A stretch of 64,000 bases of DNA from Diprion similis (taxonomy: Eukaryota; Arthropoda; Insecta; Hymenoptera; Diprionidae). Positions 1 through 11,644 of this stretch are shown here, in pieces. A program made the translations under genes and the position numbers. The notes beneath the pieces were generated by a model, which was not told the origin of the DNA, did no database searches, and was given only the letters and a program-made list of their open reading frames with translations. The first letter of the stretch is position 1. The number at the start of each line of letters is the position of its first letter. The stretch lies in assembly GCF_021155765.1 (NCBI RefSeq), contig NC_060114.1:21930501-21994500 (forward strand). Direction: 5' to 3'.

Positions 1-20
1 CACACACACACATACACACA
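1..20. repeat. (CA)n microsatellite at the window edge
   Basis: The window opens inside a CA dinucleotide run with one T interruption. It probably continues to the left of the window. Confidence 0.85.
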
Positions 21-22
21 GA

Positions 23-3000
23 TATAAGATTATACTCAGCTCGCGTAACAACACCCATTCGGTATTTAAGTGATTGCGAAGCTGGAACCAAGTAATGGGA
101 TAGACGGAACATTTTATAATACTGCAGTGTGAGAGATAGAAGCGATATATAGAAATAGAAAAGTAAAGAGAGAAGGGATGGGATGGGAAATATGCAGATG
201 AGTGTAGAAGATTTCAAAGTAAGGGTTGTGTCGTTTCATAAATGTGCTAAGGTCGCGACTCGGATGACAAGAGTATTGTGACGCTGAAGATAAAAAGAGA
301 ACGAAGGAGAGCGTGTGATTTAAACATCTTTTGCAAGATAACCCTTGCTTTCATCATGACACGTGTGTAACCTACCCCTCGTTTTGAAAATTTGTATGAT
401 ATATCGTCAATAAAAAAGAAAAAGAAAACGGTAATTTGATTATTCACGAAGTTTGATAAATTTTACAAATTTGTATAATGAAAAAAGTATGAAAAGTACG
501 AAATGTTTTGACAAACTAGTTGCTTACGTGCTGTTACACGATATCAAGAAGGAAATTGAAACAGAACAGTTCAACGAAATTTCGGATCGATTCGACTTTA
601 TTGACATATCTCTGATATTTTTAAAACACTTAAATTTCGGTAAATATGAAAGAATAGAGGTCAGTTTTTGAAACTGACAAGAAACTCCGATTTTGCTGGC
701 AGGACTGAAACGGTATTGTTATCACGCAATGTATAGGTATATATATTTAATAAATCTAACCGCATTGGCTATTACAGACACAATGAGAAAACATTCTTTT
801 AACTTATCTTAATTTCATTTTTTTAGTGGCTTTCACAACTTTCCGTTACAAATAATCGTAAAATTATATATTTCGGAACTGACGTATCTCACAAATACTT
901 CTGTATTGAAATTGTGTTCATTTGTGTTTGTTACGTGAGGTTGAACGGCTTTCAATTGAACCGTACGTACGGCAAATTTTTTAATAATACTAAGACATGA
1001 ATTGATGCAATCATAGAATTCGTTCTACTTGTGTACCTATTTAGGAAGTCCTAAAAATTGTAAATATTCATACCATGTCTACAAGGCATGAGTCGTTAAT
1101 TGATAAATAATTTTTTCAACACCGATAAAACTAAATTGTTGAAAGCAAAACGTAAAGGAAACGCCCGAATTCAGTAACAATTTTTCTTTCTAACGGGGAG
1201 GCTGTAGACTGCAAAGACAGCAAGACCTCAAGAATCATACACAACTAACATGAGGCTAAACAAGTGAAGGTGAAAAAAAATTTGCGTACACAAAAAAGAA
1301 ATAGAAAGCAAAATAAAAACCGAGTATTGAAGAATGAGATCAATAATAATAATATCTGAAGTGAATATTAAATTTATGATATATATTTTATTTTTGTTTA
1401 TAACTAGGCTTGATTATAGAACTTAGGAGAAAGTGAAAAATGGTGCGGTCCCTCTTACCATGTTCTCCGTCAATTAATATTCTCATGATTTAATCCCATA
1501 TCAATCATTTGAATGAATCCTTATAATTATTGATTGATTGATTAATAAGCGAATTTCAATATTTTTAAGTAAATTACATGATACAACAAAGTAAATGTAT
1601 TGAGTATCAGATCTAAGAAAACTTGTCTTGTTTAAGTTACAGTGTTCGAGCACTATACTTACTTTTCATTCTAATTCTGAAACTATAAATTCTATTCAGT
1701 CGTACAGTTTTAAACATAAATATATATGTATATATATACATATTTGTATATACTATAAACGTATATAAACATATGTATATATGTATATATATCTACATAT
1801 ATAGTGTGTAAATATACACACACACATATATATATATTATATAATAAAGAGGAAATAAATGTGATTTTTTTATGTACCGATTCATTCGTCATTAATTGCG
1901 TTACACTGCGTTCTTATTCCGGTTCCTGCTGTTCTCGATTCAGTTGAACCGGCATCAACAGTGCATGTATACGGAACGTTACAATGTAAAGAATGTACCG
2001 TGTACTGAGTGTCGTCTACAGGCATTTTTGATGCTGGATTATCTACATCGATGTAGTGACACCAGAATAAAGAACATCATGTAAACGTAGACGTTATCAG
2101 ATCTTATTTTCAGCCTCCACGACGCCTTTCGACGGTCATGCGGTCAACTTTAATAGAGCCGCCGATGCCGATTTCCAAGTTATGCTATCAGGGTCATATT
2201 TCAGAGGGAAGTTATTGAATTGAAAGTGATGACAAAAGGGAAAACGAAACTCGAATAATGAAGTATGGGCACAGCCTGTTCAACCAGACGAAAGCGGACA
2301 AAAATAATACGTCTTCCCATTTCCCATCCAACTCCAGCTAGACATTCAATCATACACCAAAGTATTACATGACGCAGATTTGATGGGTGAATTTACATAT
2401 TAATGCAGGAAAGTACGGCGGCAATGAAAAGCACTTTCTGCTCGTAAGTTTTCGTACTTTTCACCCTCGAAACTAGCAATCGGCCTTGTCCGCGATGCAC
2501 TTGAAAATCTTACTAGAATATACTTTGTTACTTGCCTTGGTCATTTTGCTTAATAATAAGAAAAAAAGCAAATGAGAAAAGCTTTCCTCGGCGATGAAAA
2601 GTAGAGGTCAAAATCTGAAATAATGAAATGTAACTTCAGTAAAGCGTAGGACTAGGCATTCGTATCTATGTGGATATTCTCAAATTGGACAACTCTCGAA
2701 CAAGACTGATAGGCTGAAAAAAATCTAGCATTAATCCGATTTGAAAATCTGAATACTCAATCGTGCTGGAAGTTTGTAACAGATCTATAGAATGTCTTTC
2801 AATGCCCCTAAACTTTTATCAACTCTCGACGTTAGTGTCAAAATACACTAATCAGACGTAGTGCTCTCTAATTGGTGTAAACAGTCCATGTGGCGTGAAA
2901 ATATCTACCAGATATGGCGAGAAGGCTATCAAATCTGACGAAAACATGGCGGAGCCGTGCCAAGCTGTCTTCCATGCGCCGAGACCGTCGACACATGTAC

Positions 3001-3148
3001 TCGTACACGCTAACAAATTATAACAATTTCATTACATTCCACTCTTACAAACGGTGAATTGTAAATATCAACGACGCGGTAAGGTCTTTGGAAAGAATTT
3101 GACCGGAGCTTAAGTGATTTTACAGACATAATTAATTAATCTACGAGT
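23..3148. other. Intergenic region upstream of the CRELD gene
   Basis: No credible coding exon was seen on either strand. About 1715-1850 is an AT/TATG-rich, partly alternating low-complexity tract, and the open frames there are by-products of it. The last 200 bases before the CRELD start probably hold its promoter and 5' UTR; an ATGGCGGAG motif, reminiscent of YY1/Pho-type sites near transcription starts, lies near 2946. The promoter position is an inference. Confidence 0.5.
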
Positions 3149-4638
3149 ATGCTTTTTTGGAAAATAGATGTAACTAGTCTCGCATGCCTTACGCTTATTG
3201 CCTTTATGTTGAATTACGTCGACGGAACCGCGTCGCAAAATGAAGAGAGAGCAAAAACAAGCCAAGGTCGGGTCCGTCAAACCAAAGAACAATTGAAACA
3301 AACTAAGGAACAATTGAGAGCTGTCAAACTGCCACCATGTGCAGCATGCAGGGCTCTCGTCGAGTCTTTCACACATGTGAGTATACGTTCCTGCAGTTTT
3401 TTTCAAAATACACTAGCAAGAAAAAAAAACTGATAAACTTTTTTGACATTATTGTAGGGCATGCAAAAGACTGCTCGCGGAAAGTTTGAAGGTGGGGATA
3501 CGGCCTGGGAAGAAGAGAAGCTGCGATCGTATGCCAAAAGCGAAGTGCGGCTTGTAGAGATACAGGAAAATCTCTGTAAGGCAAACGACAGAGGGGCGGA
3601 TCAGTGTCATTTGCTAGCAGAAGAAACAGAGTCAGACGTTGAGGATTGGTGGTTCAACCACCAGGACTCGAAGGATCTGCATACCTACCTGTGCATTGAT
3701 TTGCTTCAGCACTGCTGTCCGGACAAGCATTTTGGCCCGGAATGCCTGCCATGCGAAGGGTATCCCGATAACATATGCAACAACAATGGAAAATGCAAGG
3801 GAGCTGGTACCAGAAAGGGAAACGGCCAGTGTACTTGCGACGAAGGCTACTTTGGGATCACGTGTGAACAATGCTTGCCTGGTTACTTTGAATCTTACAG
3901 AGACGAAGTCAAGTTCTTATGCACCAAATGCCATCCGGCATGCGATGGAAATTGCACCGAAGGAGGGCCCAAGGCTTGCCAGAAATGCAATCAAGGCTGG
4001 GAAATGATAGAGGGAAAGGGATGCATTGACGTCAACGAATGTCTTGTCAGTGGCAAAAAAGCTTGTGTTGGAAATAAATTCTGCGTGAACAAGGAGGGAT
4101 CATTTGATTGTTTAGGTAAAAATTAATGCAAAGAAATCAAACCGTTTGTAATTTCAACTTTTGAATTAAGTTTACGATGATGTCACTATTGTATTGAAAA
4201 ACCACTTCGATCCGCTTGCTTCCAGATTGTGATAAAGCCTGCGACGGTTGTACCGGCGACGGTCCTGATATGTGCATAAAGTGCATTGAGGGACACCGCA
4301 AAAAAGACAACATTTGCGTCGGTGAGTCAGATAAATTTCATAGGCAGTGGTTATGATTCTCTCTATCTGCAGTGTGAAAAAGAGTTTAATCGAACCAATG
4401 ACTGTCTGTTTCAGATTCTGATCTTTTAGGGCGAAAGAAGACAGAAAATATTGCTCGATACTCGACGTACTTTGGTCTCTGCCTAGCAACGTGCATAATA
4501 CTACAACGTAACGTTTATGCAGCCAGCTTGATTGGCTTACTAGTGGGGATTTATATATCTGTGTCCGAATACATGATCGCATTCAGTACAGTCCAAGACA
4601 CATCTGCGAATATGGATATTCTTGGTCCTGCAGTTTAG
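3149..4638 (+). CDS. Creld: CRELD family protein (cysteine-rich with EGF-like domains), Creld1-like with C-terminal membrane hairpin
   Basis: Four exons: 3149-3376, 3458-4115, 4226-4321 and 4415-4638 (phases 0, 1, 1), giving 401 aa; all introns are GT-AG. Residues 1-26 form a signal peptide. A CAAC motif (residues 64-67) and the GGDTAWEEE block (88-96), the CRELD hallmark, follow. Then come an EGF module (about 161-216), cysteine-rich furin-like repeats with two DxxCxGxC-type segments (about 230-260 and 296-327), and a calcium-binding EGF start, DVNEC (267-271). Two hydrophobic stretches near 345-358 and 361-377 form a membrane hairpin, which points to the Creld1 rather than the secreted Creld2 type. 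In animals CRELD proteins act in the ER, with links to disulfide exchange and receptor maturation; the role here is inferred from the family. Length is close to human CRELD1 (about 420 aa). The ATG at 3149 is chosen because it directly precedes the signal peptide. Confidence 0.93.
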
Positions 4639-5340
4639 AAATTATTAGAAAAAGGTTTATTATTTTAAAATTGAGTTTCAACGTCTTGAACATTGATGAA
4701 AACCTTCACTTATCCAGAATACCATAACTGTGGTAATTATTATTATTAATTATTCTCAAATGATAAACCTGGAGTTGTAACTTACATCTTGAATTTGCGA
4801 ATTTCAAATAATATGCAACCAACGAGGTCATTAATGTCAGTGTTTTAAGTGAACTATGCTCAAGTTTTATTGTAATTTATGCCACGTGATCTGTCACGAA
4901 CATTCCTTGTGTAAGAAACGCGTGCACCGTATGTACGGGTATAATAAGTAGGATAATTTTAAAAATGAGACCACAGCAGTTAGCTACTTTGCGTGACTTT
5001 GACTCCGCAAAATTTAACCGAGTAAGAAATAATATTTGAATATAAACATAAACGTGGATTGTCTAGTCTCTCGGTGTATAAATTATAACGAATGATTGAG
5101 AACTTTCAAGAATCAATGGGCTGTATTAATTTGCTGAAGCAAATATAGTGCAAATTTATGTAATATATACAAAATACAGAAATGTGTTTGATAGCAAACC
5201 CGAAACACTAATTTCCGTAATGAACTTCAGCCCTATCTGCACGGTGTAATGAGACAAGAAAAGGCTATCGGATTATCGTAAATATGGTCAGAGTGTTATA
5301 AGCATCTGATTTTTCTATTTCTTATTTGCTCGCATTTTGT
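4639..5340. other. 3' UTR and short intergenic spacer after Creld
   Basis: AT-rich sequence without a usable open frame. It should contain the Creld 3' UTR. I did not find a canonical AATAAA close to the stop, so the transcript end is not placed. Confidence 0.4.
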
Positions 5341-6046
5341 CAGGCCCATAGCGGTGTTTATAGAGATAGACTGCGCGCTCTGTGTACCGAGCTGAAGCCG
5401 TGATAAAACAGAGAGAACCACAACTGTGAGCATTTTCTCAGACTTTGATCGGTCACTTGGCGGGAGAAACACATAGACTTACACAAATATGCCTTATCGT
5501 TTTCCTTGCCTGGCGGATGCTCTCCACTCTTTTGATCGTACGACAGAGAGAGGACTCCTCCAGGACTAGCTTTGTCTTTTGGTCTCGGCTTCGGTGGCCC
5601 CGAAAAAGAATGACCAAAAGTAATCGATTATTTTTCAAACTCGATTATCTTTTCTCACAATCAGTTGTTCTTTTTTACTCCCATGAACGACGCAATACAA
5701 TATCAATTCATGTGATTAAAGTCTCAATTATTATCATCGTCTTACTTACCAAGTACCTATTTGACATAATAAGTGAAGATGAATAAAGATTTTCACTTGA
5801 AATTGAAAAATATTTTGAATGAAACTATAAATTATCAAAAAACTTTTTCGCTATTAAGATTGCATATTGAAATTTTGACAAAATACGATAAATCGATTAA
5901 TCGGTTAATTTTTACCAATTCAATTGAGTCGTGCTCGATAATTTTTTTGACTCGATTGCTCGATGCATCGATTATTTTTATCTTTGTGGCCATCGCTACC
6001 CCGTAAAACCGCGCAGTCTATCTCTATTAGTCTATGGTTGGGCCCT
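5341..6046. mobile_element. Non-autonomous DNA transposon candidate with terminal inverted repeats, about 706 bp
   Basis: The left end (from CAGGCCCATAG at 5341) and the reverse complement of the right end (ending CCCTG at 6046) share CAGG(G)CCCA and then an uninterrupted TAGAGATAGACTGCGCG block, at equal distance from the tips. The interior is rich in ATCGATTA-like motifs and has no transposase-like ORF, so it would be a MITE-sized, non-autonomous copy. CAG-type tips are common in hAT elements, but the 8 bases on each side do not match as a target-site duplication, so superfamily and exact borders are unsure. Confidence 0.55.
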
Positions 6047-8788
6047 GCGGCCAAGAAGGAGATCGTGTGTCGCGAACCGGTGCTATTGGGCACGTGGCCC
6101 TACCATCCCCCCTTTCTTCCGCCCCTCACCGCCCCCCTGAATTCACGTGCACACAGTACTAGTAACGCAACTCGCAACAGCCTGTTAGGGGTTAAAAATC
6201 TGGCCCACTTTTGTGACAACGATCGAAATCCTTTCTTCCATTCTTTTCCTTTTTTTCCTCGTGTTTTGTTCTCCATTCTTTTTGCTCTCGCAGATATATT
6301 TTAGCGATACGTAGGGTGGTTTTCAATAGGATTTTTACTGCAGCCGCCTCGCCCCCTGCCGCTGCCTGCACTGCTTGCGCTATTCGGTAGTAGCTGCACG
6401 AATTCCACGATACTTGCGTGTCGCGTCGAATCCCGTAGTTGGCTGGGTCCCGTTTCATTTTTCTTTTTTTCCATAAAAATGGGGTTAATATTAGACGGCT
6501 TCACCCTACATCCTGCATCCTGTACCATACACAGTTCTCCCAACACGGTTAATCGGCTGGATGAAATGGGCGTGAAGTTCTACATCCTCGCCCAAGACCC
6601 CTCCCTTATTCCTCTTTCCCTCACTCCGAAGTATTGCAAACGAAGCTAAAAATTTTGCTAACGGTTTTTTTCCCTTCTTTTTCAATATCGAACGTATACT
6701 CCACAACCCGCTGTGAGGCACATTGTCGGCCGCCGTCAATGCCGCTTCGATTAAAATAACCATCGATTAGACGCGCACATGGCGAGGACCTTCGCACCGG
6801 TCGCTTGGCACCTTTGTCGGATTTAACTGGAATTATTTCGTCACGGTCTATTTTTGATAGACAACGTTTTTTTTCTCCCCCTTTGGCTTTCAGTTTTTTT
6901 CACCGTTTTACGCGTGACCAGCTCCTGTGACGATGATGCTTAATCTACTATGTATATTGTTTGTTGCAACAAACAGTGGTTAGATGATGCACATATCTAA
7001 TGTGGTAGTTGACGTAAATTTGATCACTAATTGTACGACCGTCTAAATTATTAATTACTTGCTAATATGATTTTACAAATATTACGTCAGACCGATCCGC
7101 AGTGATTTCTTAATTCTAGAATTGGATCATCGAACCGTCTGCCTCAGCCGCGAGAAGAGCCATATTAAATTCAGGGAAGTAACGGAACAGATCAGACTGA
7201 ATACTGTAATTGAACTAAATTTTTTAAATTCACGCTTCACAATTAGATTCCTGCAAAGTTTGCTACCTGACGGATTCAATCGTGATTGATACTATTATAT
7301 CCATCCAACTATTTCAAATGTGATCAGTGAACGTTCGCTCGCTGTACGAACAATGTATTCATCATAATGGCCGCATACAATGAAAACCGAAAATAACATT
7401 TTCCAAAATACTACAACCGTGTAATCGAATCAAACCTCAAAAGTAGTCGCAATTTAAACATGGATTGCTTATACATCGTCTACTCTCAATTAGGATTAAG
7501 TAACATTATACAATCATTTTTGTATCAAACAATTGAACGGATCACAGTTCAGATTAGTTAGATTTGTGAAATTAATAAAGCGCGAGACTGAAAGGTCCGT
7601 ACTTTTGAAACGTCTATCAATAAACCTGTCCTGCTGCGGTCGCGAAGGGCTAATTAACTAGTAGCTTTTGGCCGATTCGTCCAGGGCGGCGAAAATCTGT
7701 GACTGATTGTGGGGCAATTGGAAAAACGATTTGCGAATCGAGCTTGTTGCAGTGCATCGCGTCGCTCGTTCAAGCCTTTTGCATATTCCATGCATTTAAA
7801 CGCTGCGGATCCGTTCCATCGGCTGCATGTTAGTTGACAGGGGTCGACATTGACGCGTTTCAATATTTAACCGGAACAACGCCCTCGCGGTGCACGTTTG
7901 CCTTGTTGAGCTCTACCTGCACTTGCTCTAGGTGTGTATACCTATACCTATACGTGTCAGTGACGGAGTGCCGCACTCGACCCCGTCCTCGAAATTGACT
8001 TTGATTCTGACGCTAACGTTTCGGCTTTACCCCCAACTTTCGACGCGCCGCTTTCATATTTTACCATTGTTTTCGCTATTGTCTGCAGACTCCTAACTTC
8101 TTGCTTCGGGTTGCCCAGGTCGTTCACCGGCATAAGACCGAGAGTACTTCACTAATGAACATCCTACTGCCGGGTACATTGACTTTGTATTCAATTATAC
8201 ACGTGGATTTACCAAGGCCTGATCGGTAATTCTTTAAAGTCACAGCTGCGCCATCCTACACTGAATATTGACGTAGCGCTCATCATAATATCATATTTTG
8301 GGAACGTACGAGAGACGTTGTAATAAACATAGCTAAAACTGTATTATTTTCTATGCAACGACTGGTCACAAATGTGTAATGCATTAATAGCCTAATGTTA
8401 ACTACAAAATTGTGTATACAAACCTATAATTTACTCCACATAATTGAGTGCAAACTAGACAGAATATCTCTCAGAGGTGCACAACGGGAAATAATAAATT
8501 GATTATAATTGAATTTAACTCGGTCTATCAGCGACAAATTCCTGAGAAACATCCGGCAGCTATCCAAAAGAGCCAGGTATAAATGTGCAGTGCAGGGCAC
8601 CTTATACCTGCAGGTATATTAATAATTGAATTCGCCGTAATAGGTGATACACCGTTTGCAGTTTACAGGTATACGCACACCTTCAAATCTTACAATTAAC
8701 CGGTCGGTGCATTTCCAGTAATAATAACATTCCCTTTGTTTTAGGTATACGTATAATGAATTTAAAACAGCTTACTGTTTAAATAGAT
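6047..8788. other. Intergenic, nothing recognised
   Basis: The first 700 bases are GC-richer and pyrimidine-rich, which gives several overlapping open frames on both strands without protein-like composition. An 18-base perfect palindrome, TGTTTGTTGCAACAAACA, lies at 6958-6975. No exon could be supported. Confidence 0.4.
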
Positions 8789-8840
8789 CTGATACTGTTT
8801 ATTCGTTATGTGTGTGTACATAACGAATAAACAGTATCAG
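8789..8840. repeat. Perfect 23 bp inverted repeat (hairpin) with 6-base loop
   Basis: Arms at 8789-8811 and 8818-8840 are exact reverse complements (the left arm begins CTGATACTGTTTATTCG), separated by GTGTGT. Outside the arms the pairing quickly becomes imperfect. It could be the core of a small foldback element or a transcribed hairpin. Nothing nearby indicates a host gene. Confidence 0.9.
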
Positions 8841-9667
8841 CTGTATTTTGTATAAATTGGAATATTACGTGAACATTAATGATAATTTGAGCTCTGTCTA
8901 TGCTGCAAAAAATAAGCTGAGAGCTTCAGTTTTTTTTTCAAGATTTCACTTTAAAAAATTTCTTCAAGAAAATTTCAAGAACCGACGCATTTTGCATGTT
9001 GAATTGATCTCATTTATTAATTCTCAAGAAGTTTTCCTGTAACCGATCAATACTTGTATAGTTTACACGTCTAGCCTCTTGGTTGCACCGATATTAATAT
9101 AAGATTTAAGTTAATAATTTATCAGATATGATACCCGGACCGATCGTACTTAGGATGTAAAGATTGCATGAGATACGTGTAAGAGAAGAAGTTCTTTCCG
9201 CAAAGAAGATGGATATCTTAAATGAAATTACTTCATGTCAGTTGCCAAACAACTACCGCATTCCGGCAACGAAATCAATTTTATCGAAATCTGTAACGCG
9301 AGATTCAGAAATTACTGTCTGAAGTCATTATTAACAATTTTCTTATACGAGTAACATAGCATTTTACCATTGCGATAACTATTAAAAAATGTAATTGTAA
9401 CCTAAAAGGCATTGTTTAACTGATTTTTCCTTTCGTCTTCTTGATTGGAATACTGAAGTCCTCTGCAACGTGGTTTGAGAAGCTGGCGTCGCAGAAAATA
9501 GGGGCATTACTTTGAAATTTTATCCACGTACTCGAAGTTATCAATCGCTGATATACATCTATCTCCAGGACCCATTGATTTGTGGGACCACCGTGCTAGA
9601 TTTTTACTTCTTCGGCGGTATTAACTCCTACTACGTTTAACGTACCCTCATTGATTCACTTGCCAAA

Positions 9668-9766
9668 TGAATGTGTTGCTATGTAATTTTACATGCAATG
9701 CTGCGTATGTTGAAGTTCTAAAAGTACATAGCATGTAAATTACGTAAACGACTGTTCGACATTCAT
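9668..9766. ncRNA. Imperfect hairpin of pre-miRNA size (candidate only)
   Basis: The segment 9681-9700 (ATGTAATTTTACATGCAATG) pairs with 9727-9745 with one bulge and one mismatch around a 26-base loop. Outer segments 9668-9675 and 9759-9766 pair again (ATGAATGT with ACATTCAT) after an internal asymmetric bulge. The overall shape and length resemble an insect pre-miRNA. I do not recognise a known miRNA seed, and AT-rich DNA yields such hairpins by chance. Confidence 0.2.
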
Positions 9767-11631
9767 GTGGGAGAATAACTTTCCTAATTTGTAACTTGTC
9801 CGATCTAATAGGAAAAATATAACAAAATGAGTTCGTTTATTTCATTGTCTTTAACAGAATTTCACTGTAATTCAGTGATTCTTGGTATAACAAACTAAAC
9901 GTATTATGATGCTACTGCGTGAACCAATGAAGAAAAAAAAATACAAAATATGAAAGGTCGTTTAGCTGTTTTGAAAGCCATTCCAATTCTAATATTATGT
10001 ATCAAATTGGATAAAAGTGGATTGATGCAATGACGAGGTTACTAAGTACAAAGGTAATGTACGAATTATTATTAAGCATCTCATCATAAATTGAACAAAA
10101 GAAAACATAAATCATTGAAGGATAATTGTTGTAATCCTAAACCATAGAATACGAAGTGGTTCACTTTTTCAAAAGATGCTAATCGATCTGCAGTCCAGCA
10201 GAAGTCGAAACTGGCCGATGTGTGTTTTAAATTTTTACGAATAAAAGACAAAAAGAATCTGATCATATTCTCGGATGTTTGATCAGCTATACAAATGATA
10301 TAAATAACCCTAGACGATTTCTTGAAAATAGTTTGATTAATACACAAAATATCAATGCTAAATGTCTGTTCACATCAAAAAGCCAGAAGATTATCGAAGG
10401 TATCTTTCTAGCACAATGTGGGTAACTCTGCGTACGTGAAACTACCAATTGGTCCTATAGTTTAGCATCCCATTAGACAATACAATGGTATCTCAATAAA
10501 CGATTGAGCTCCAGCAGGTGAGTTGTTATATAAAGAGCGTCTTCACATAGCAGATATCTATCTTTCTTTGTTTAATTCTGTCCTGCTCTAACAATGCTTG
10601 GTGCTTTCTTCTGAATGTGTTCCTTTTATTACAGCAACGTCATGTCGTCATATATATACTCTACTTTACGCACACTAATTTCTATACACGGAGATAGTCC
10701 TTCTTACCTCTATCCTGCATCGTTGAAGTAATTTCAACTCCGCACGATGAAAATATGTTCGTATGGAATATAATTAATTTTCACAACAGTCGGGAGATAA
10801 AGCAGTTTTCTACCTAGGCACCCACCCAGCCGAAGGTCACAAAAGTTTTTACCTGCGCTTTGCGGTCTAGCTTCGGTCTAACAATAAATCTGTCTTCATA
10901 TATTTTGGTTCGTTCTCGTTGACGCGGCCATACCAATTCAATACGGAAAGCCCTGATTGGTCGCATAGCTGCAGGCTGAGCTACTATCTATCAAAGCCTG
11001 CTGTATCGAAGTAATGTAGTATGTATTGAGAAAGCGCCCCTGGTTTTCGTAGTTTTCATTTTAACCAAAAGGTGGCCGAGCGGGCTACAATTTTCTGACT
11101 GTCCCATGAGAAAAATATAGCCAAGCAAGTATTAGTTAGGCTAGTCTGTATAGACACTAGATTTACTTGTGGTATACTAATGTTACTGCATCGAAAGATG
11201 CGTTAGCATTAATTTTTGCGGGGTATTCTCTTAGCCGAACACCAGATTGGGACTACAATGCCCTTAATGCACTTGTAAAAATATTTCCTTATTTGGTCGT
11301 ATCGAGCCAGACATATCGACGAAGGTAGGTCGGATTTCAGAGAAAATTTAGAGATTCATTCAGTACGTAGGTCAGGCACCGGACACCTTATGGTTTGATA
11401 ATAAAAAATTCAGAACGTAGATTAGAAAATTATTTAATATGATAATGACAATATTTCTTTAATGATAAATCTATCATGGTATATGTGCAATGTTTTCGTA
11501 AGTTATTCAAATGTTTCGATTGTTTGGTAACCAAGATATTTTAATTTCCTGGGGTCTATGTATAAGATATATTTTACATCCGACATTTTTTGGTATTTCA
11601 GTTTCTTAAACATGGACGATCGCCAGTCACA

Positions 11632-11644
11632 GTTGCTTGGCAAC
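11632..11644. promoter_or_regulatory. X-box-like palindrome (RFX-type site)
   Basis: GTTGCTTGGCAAC fits the RFX X-box pattern RYYNYY-N-RRNRAC. Two related sites follow within 80 bases: GTTGGGCAAC near 11674 and a GGTTGCCAAGCAC half-site near 11699. The sequence match is direct; function is inference, and no gene start was identified next to it. Confidence 0.3.

Noticed and set aside
1710-1892. 60-codon Tyr/Ile-rich minus-strand ORF
   Set aside because: It lies in a TATA/TATG low-complexity tract.
10084-10347. 87-codon minus-strand ORF rich in Phe and Leu
   Set aside because: No recognised motif and no exon context. Considered chance.
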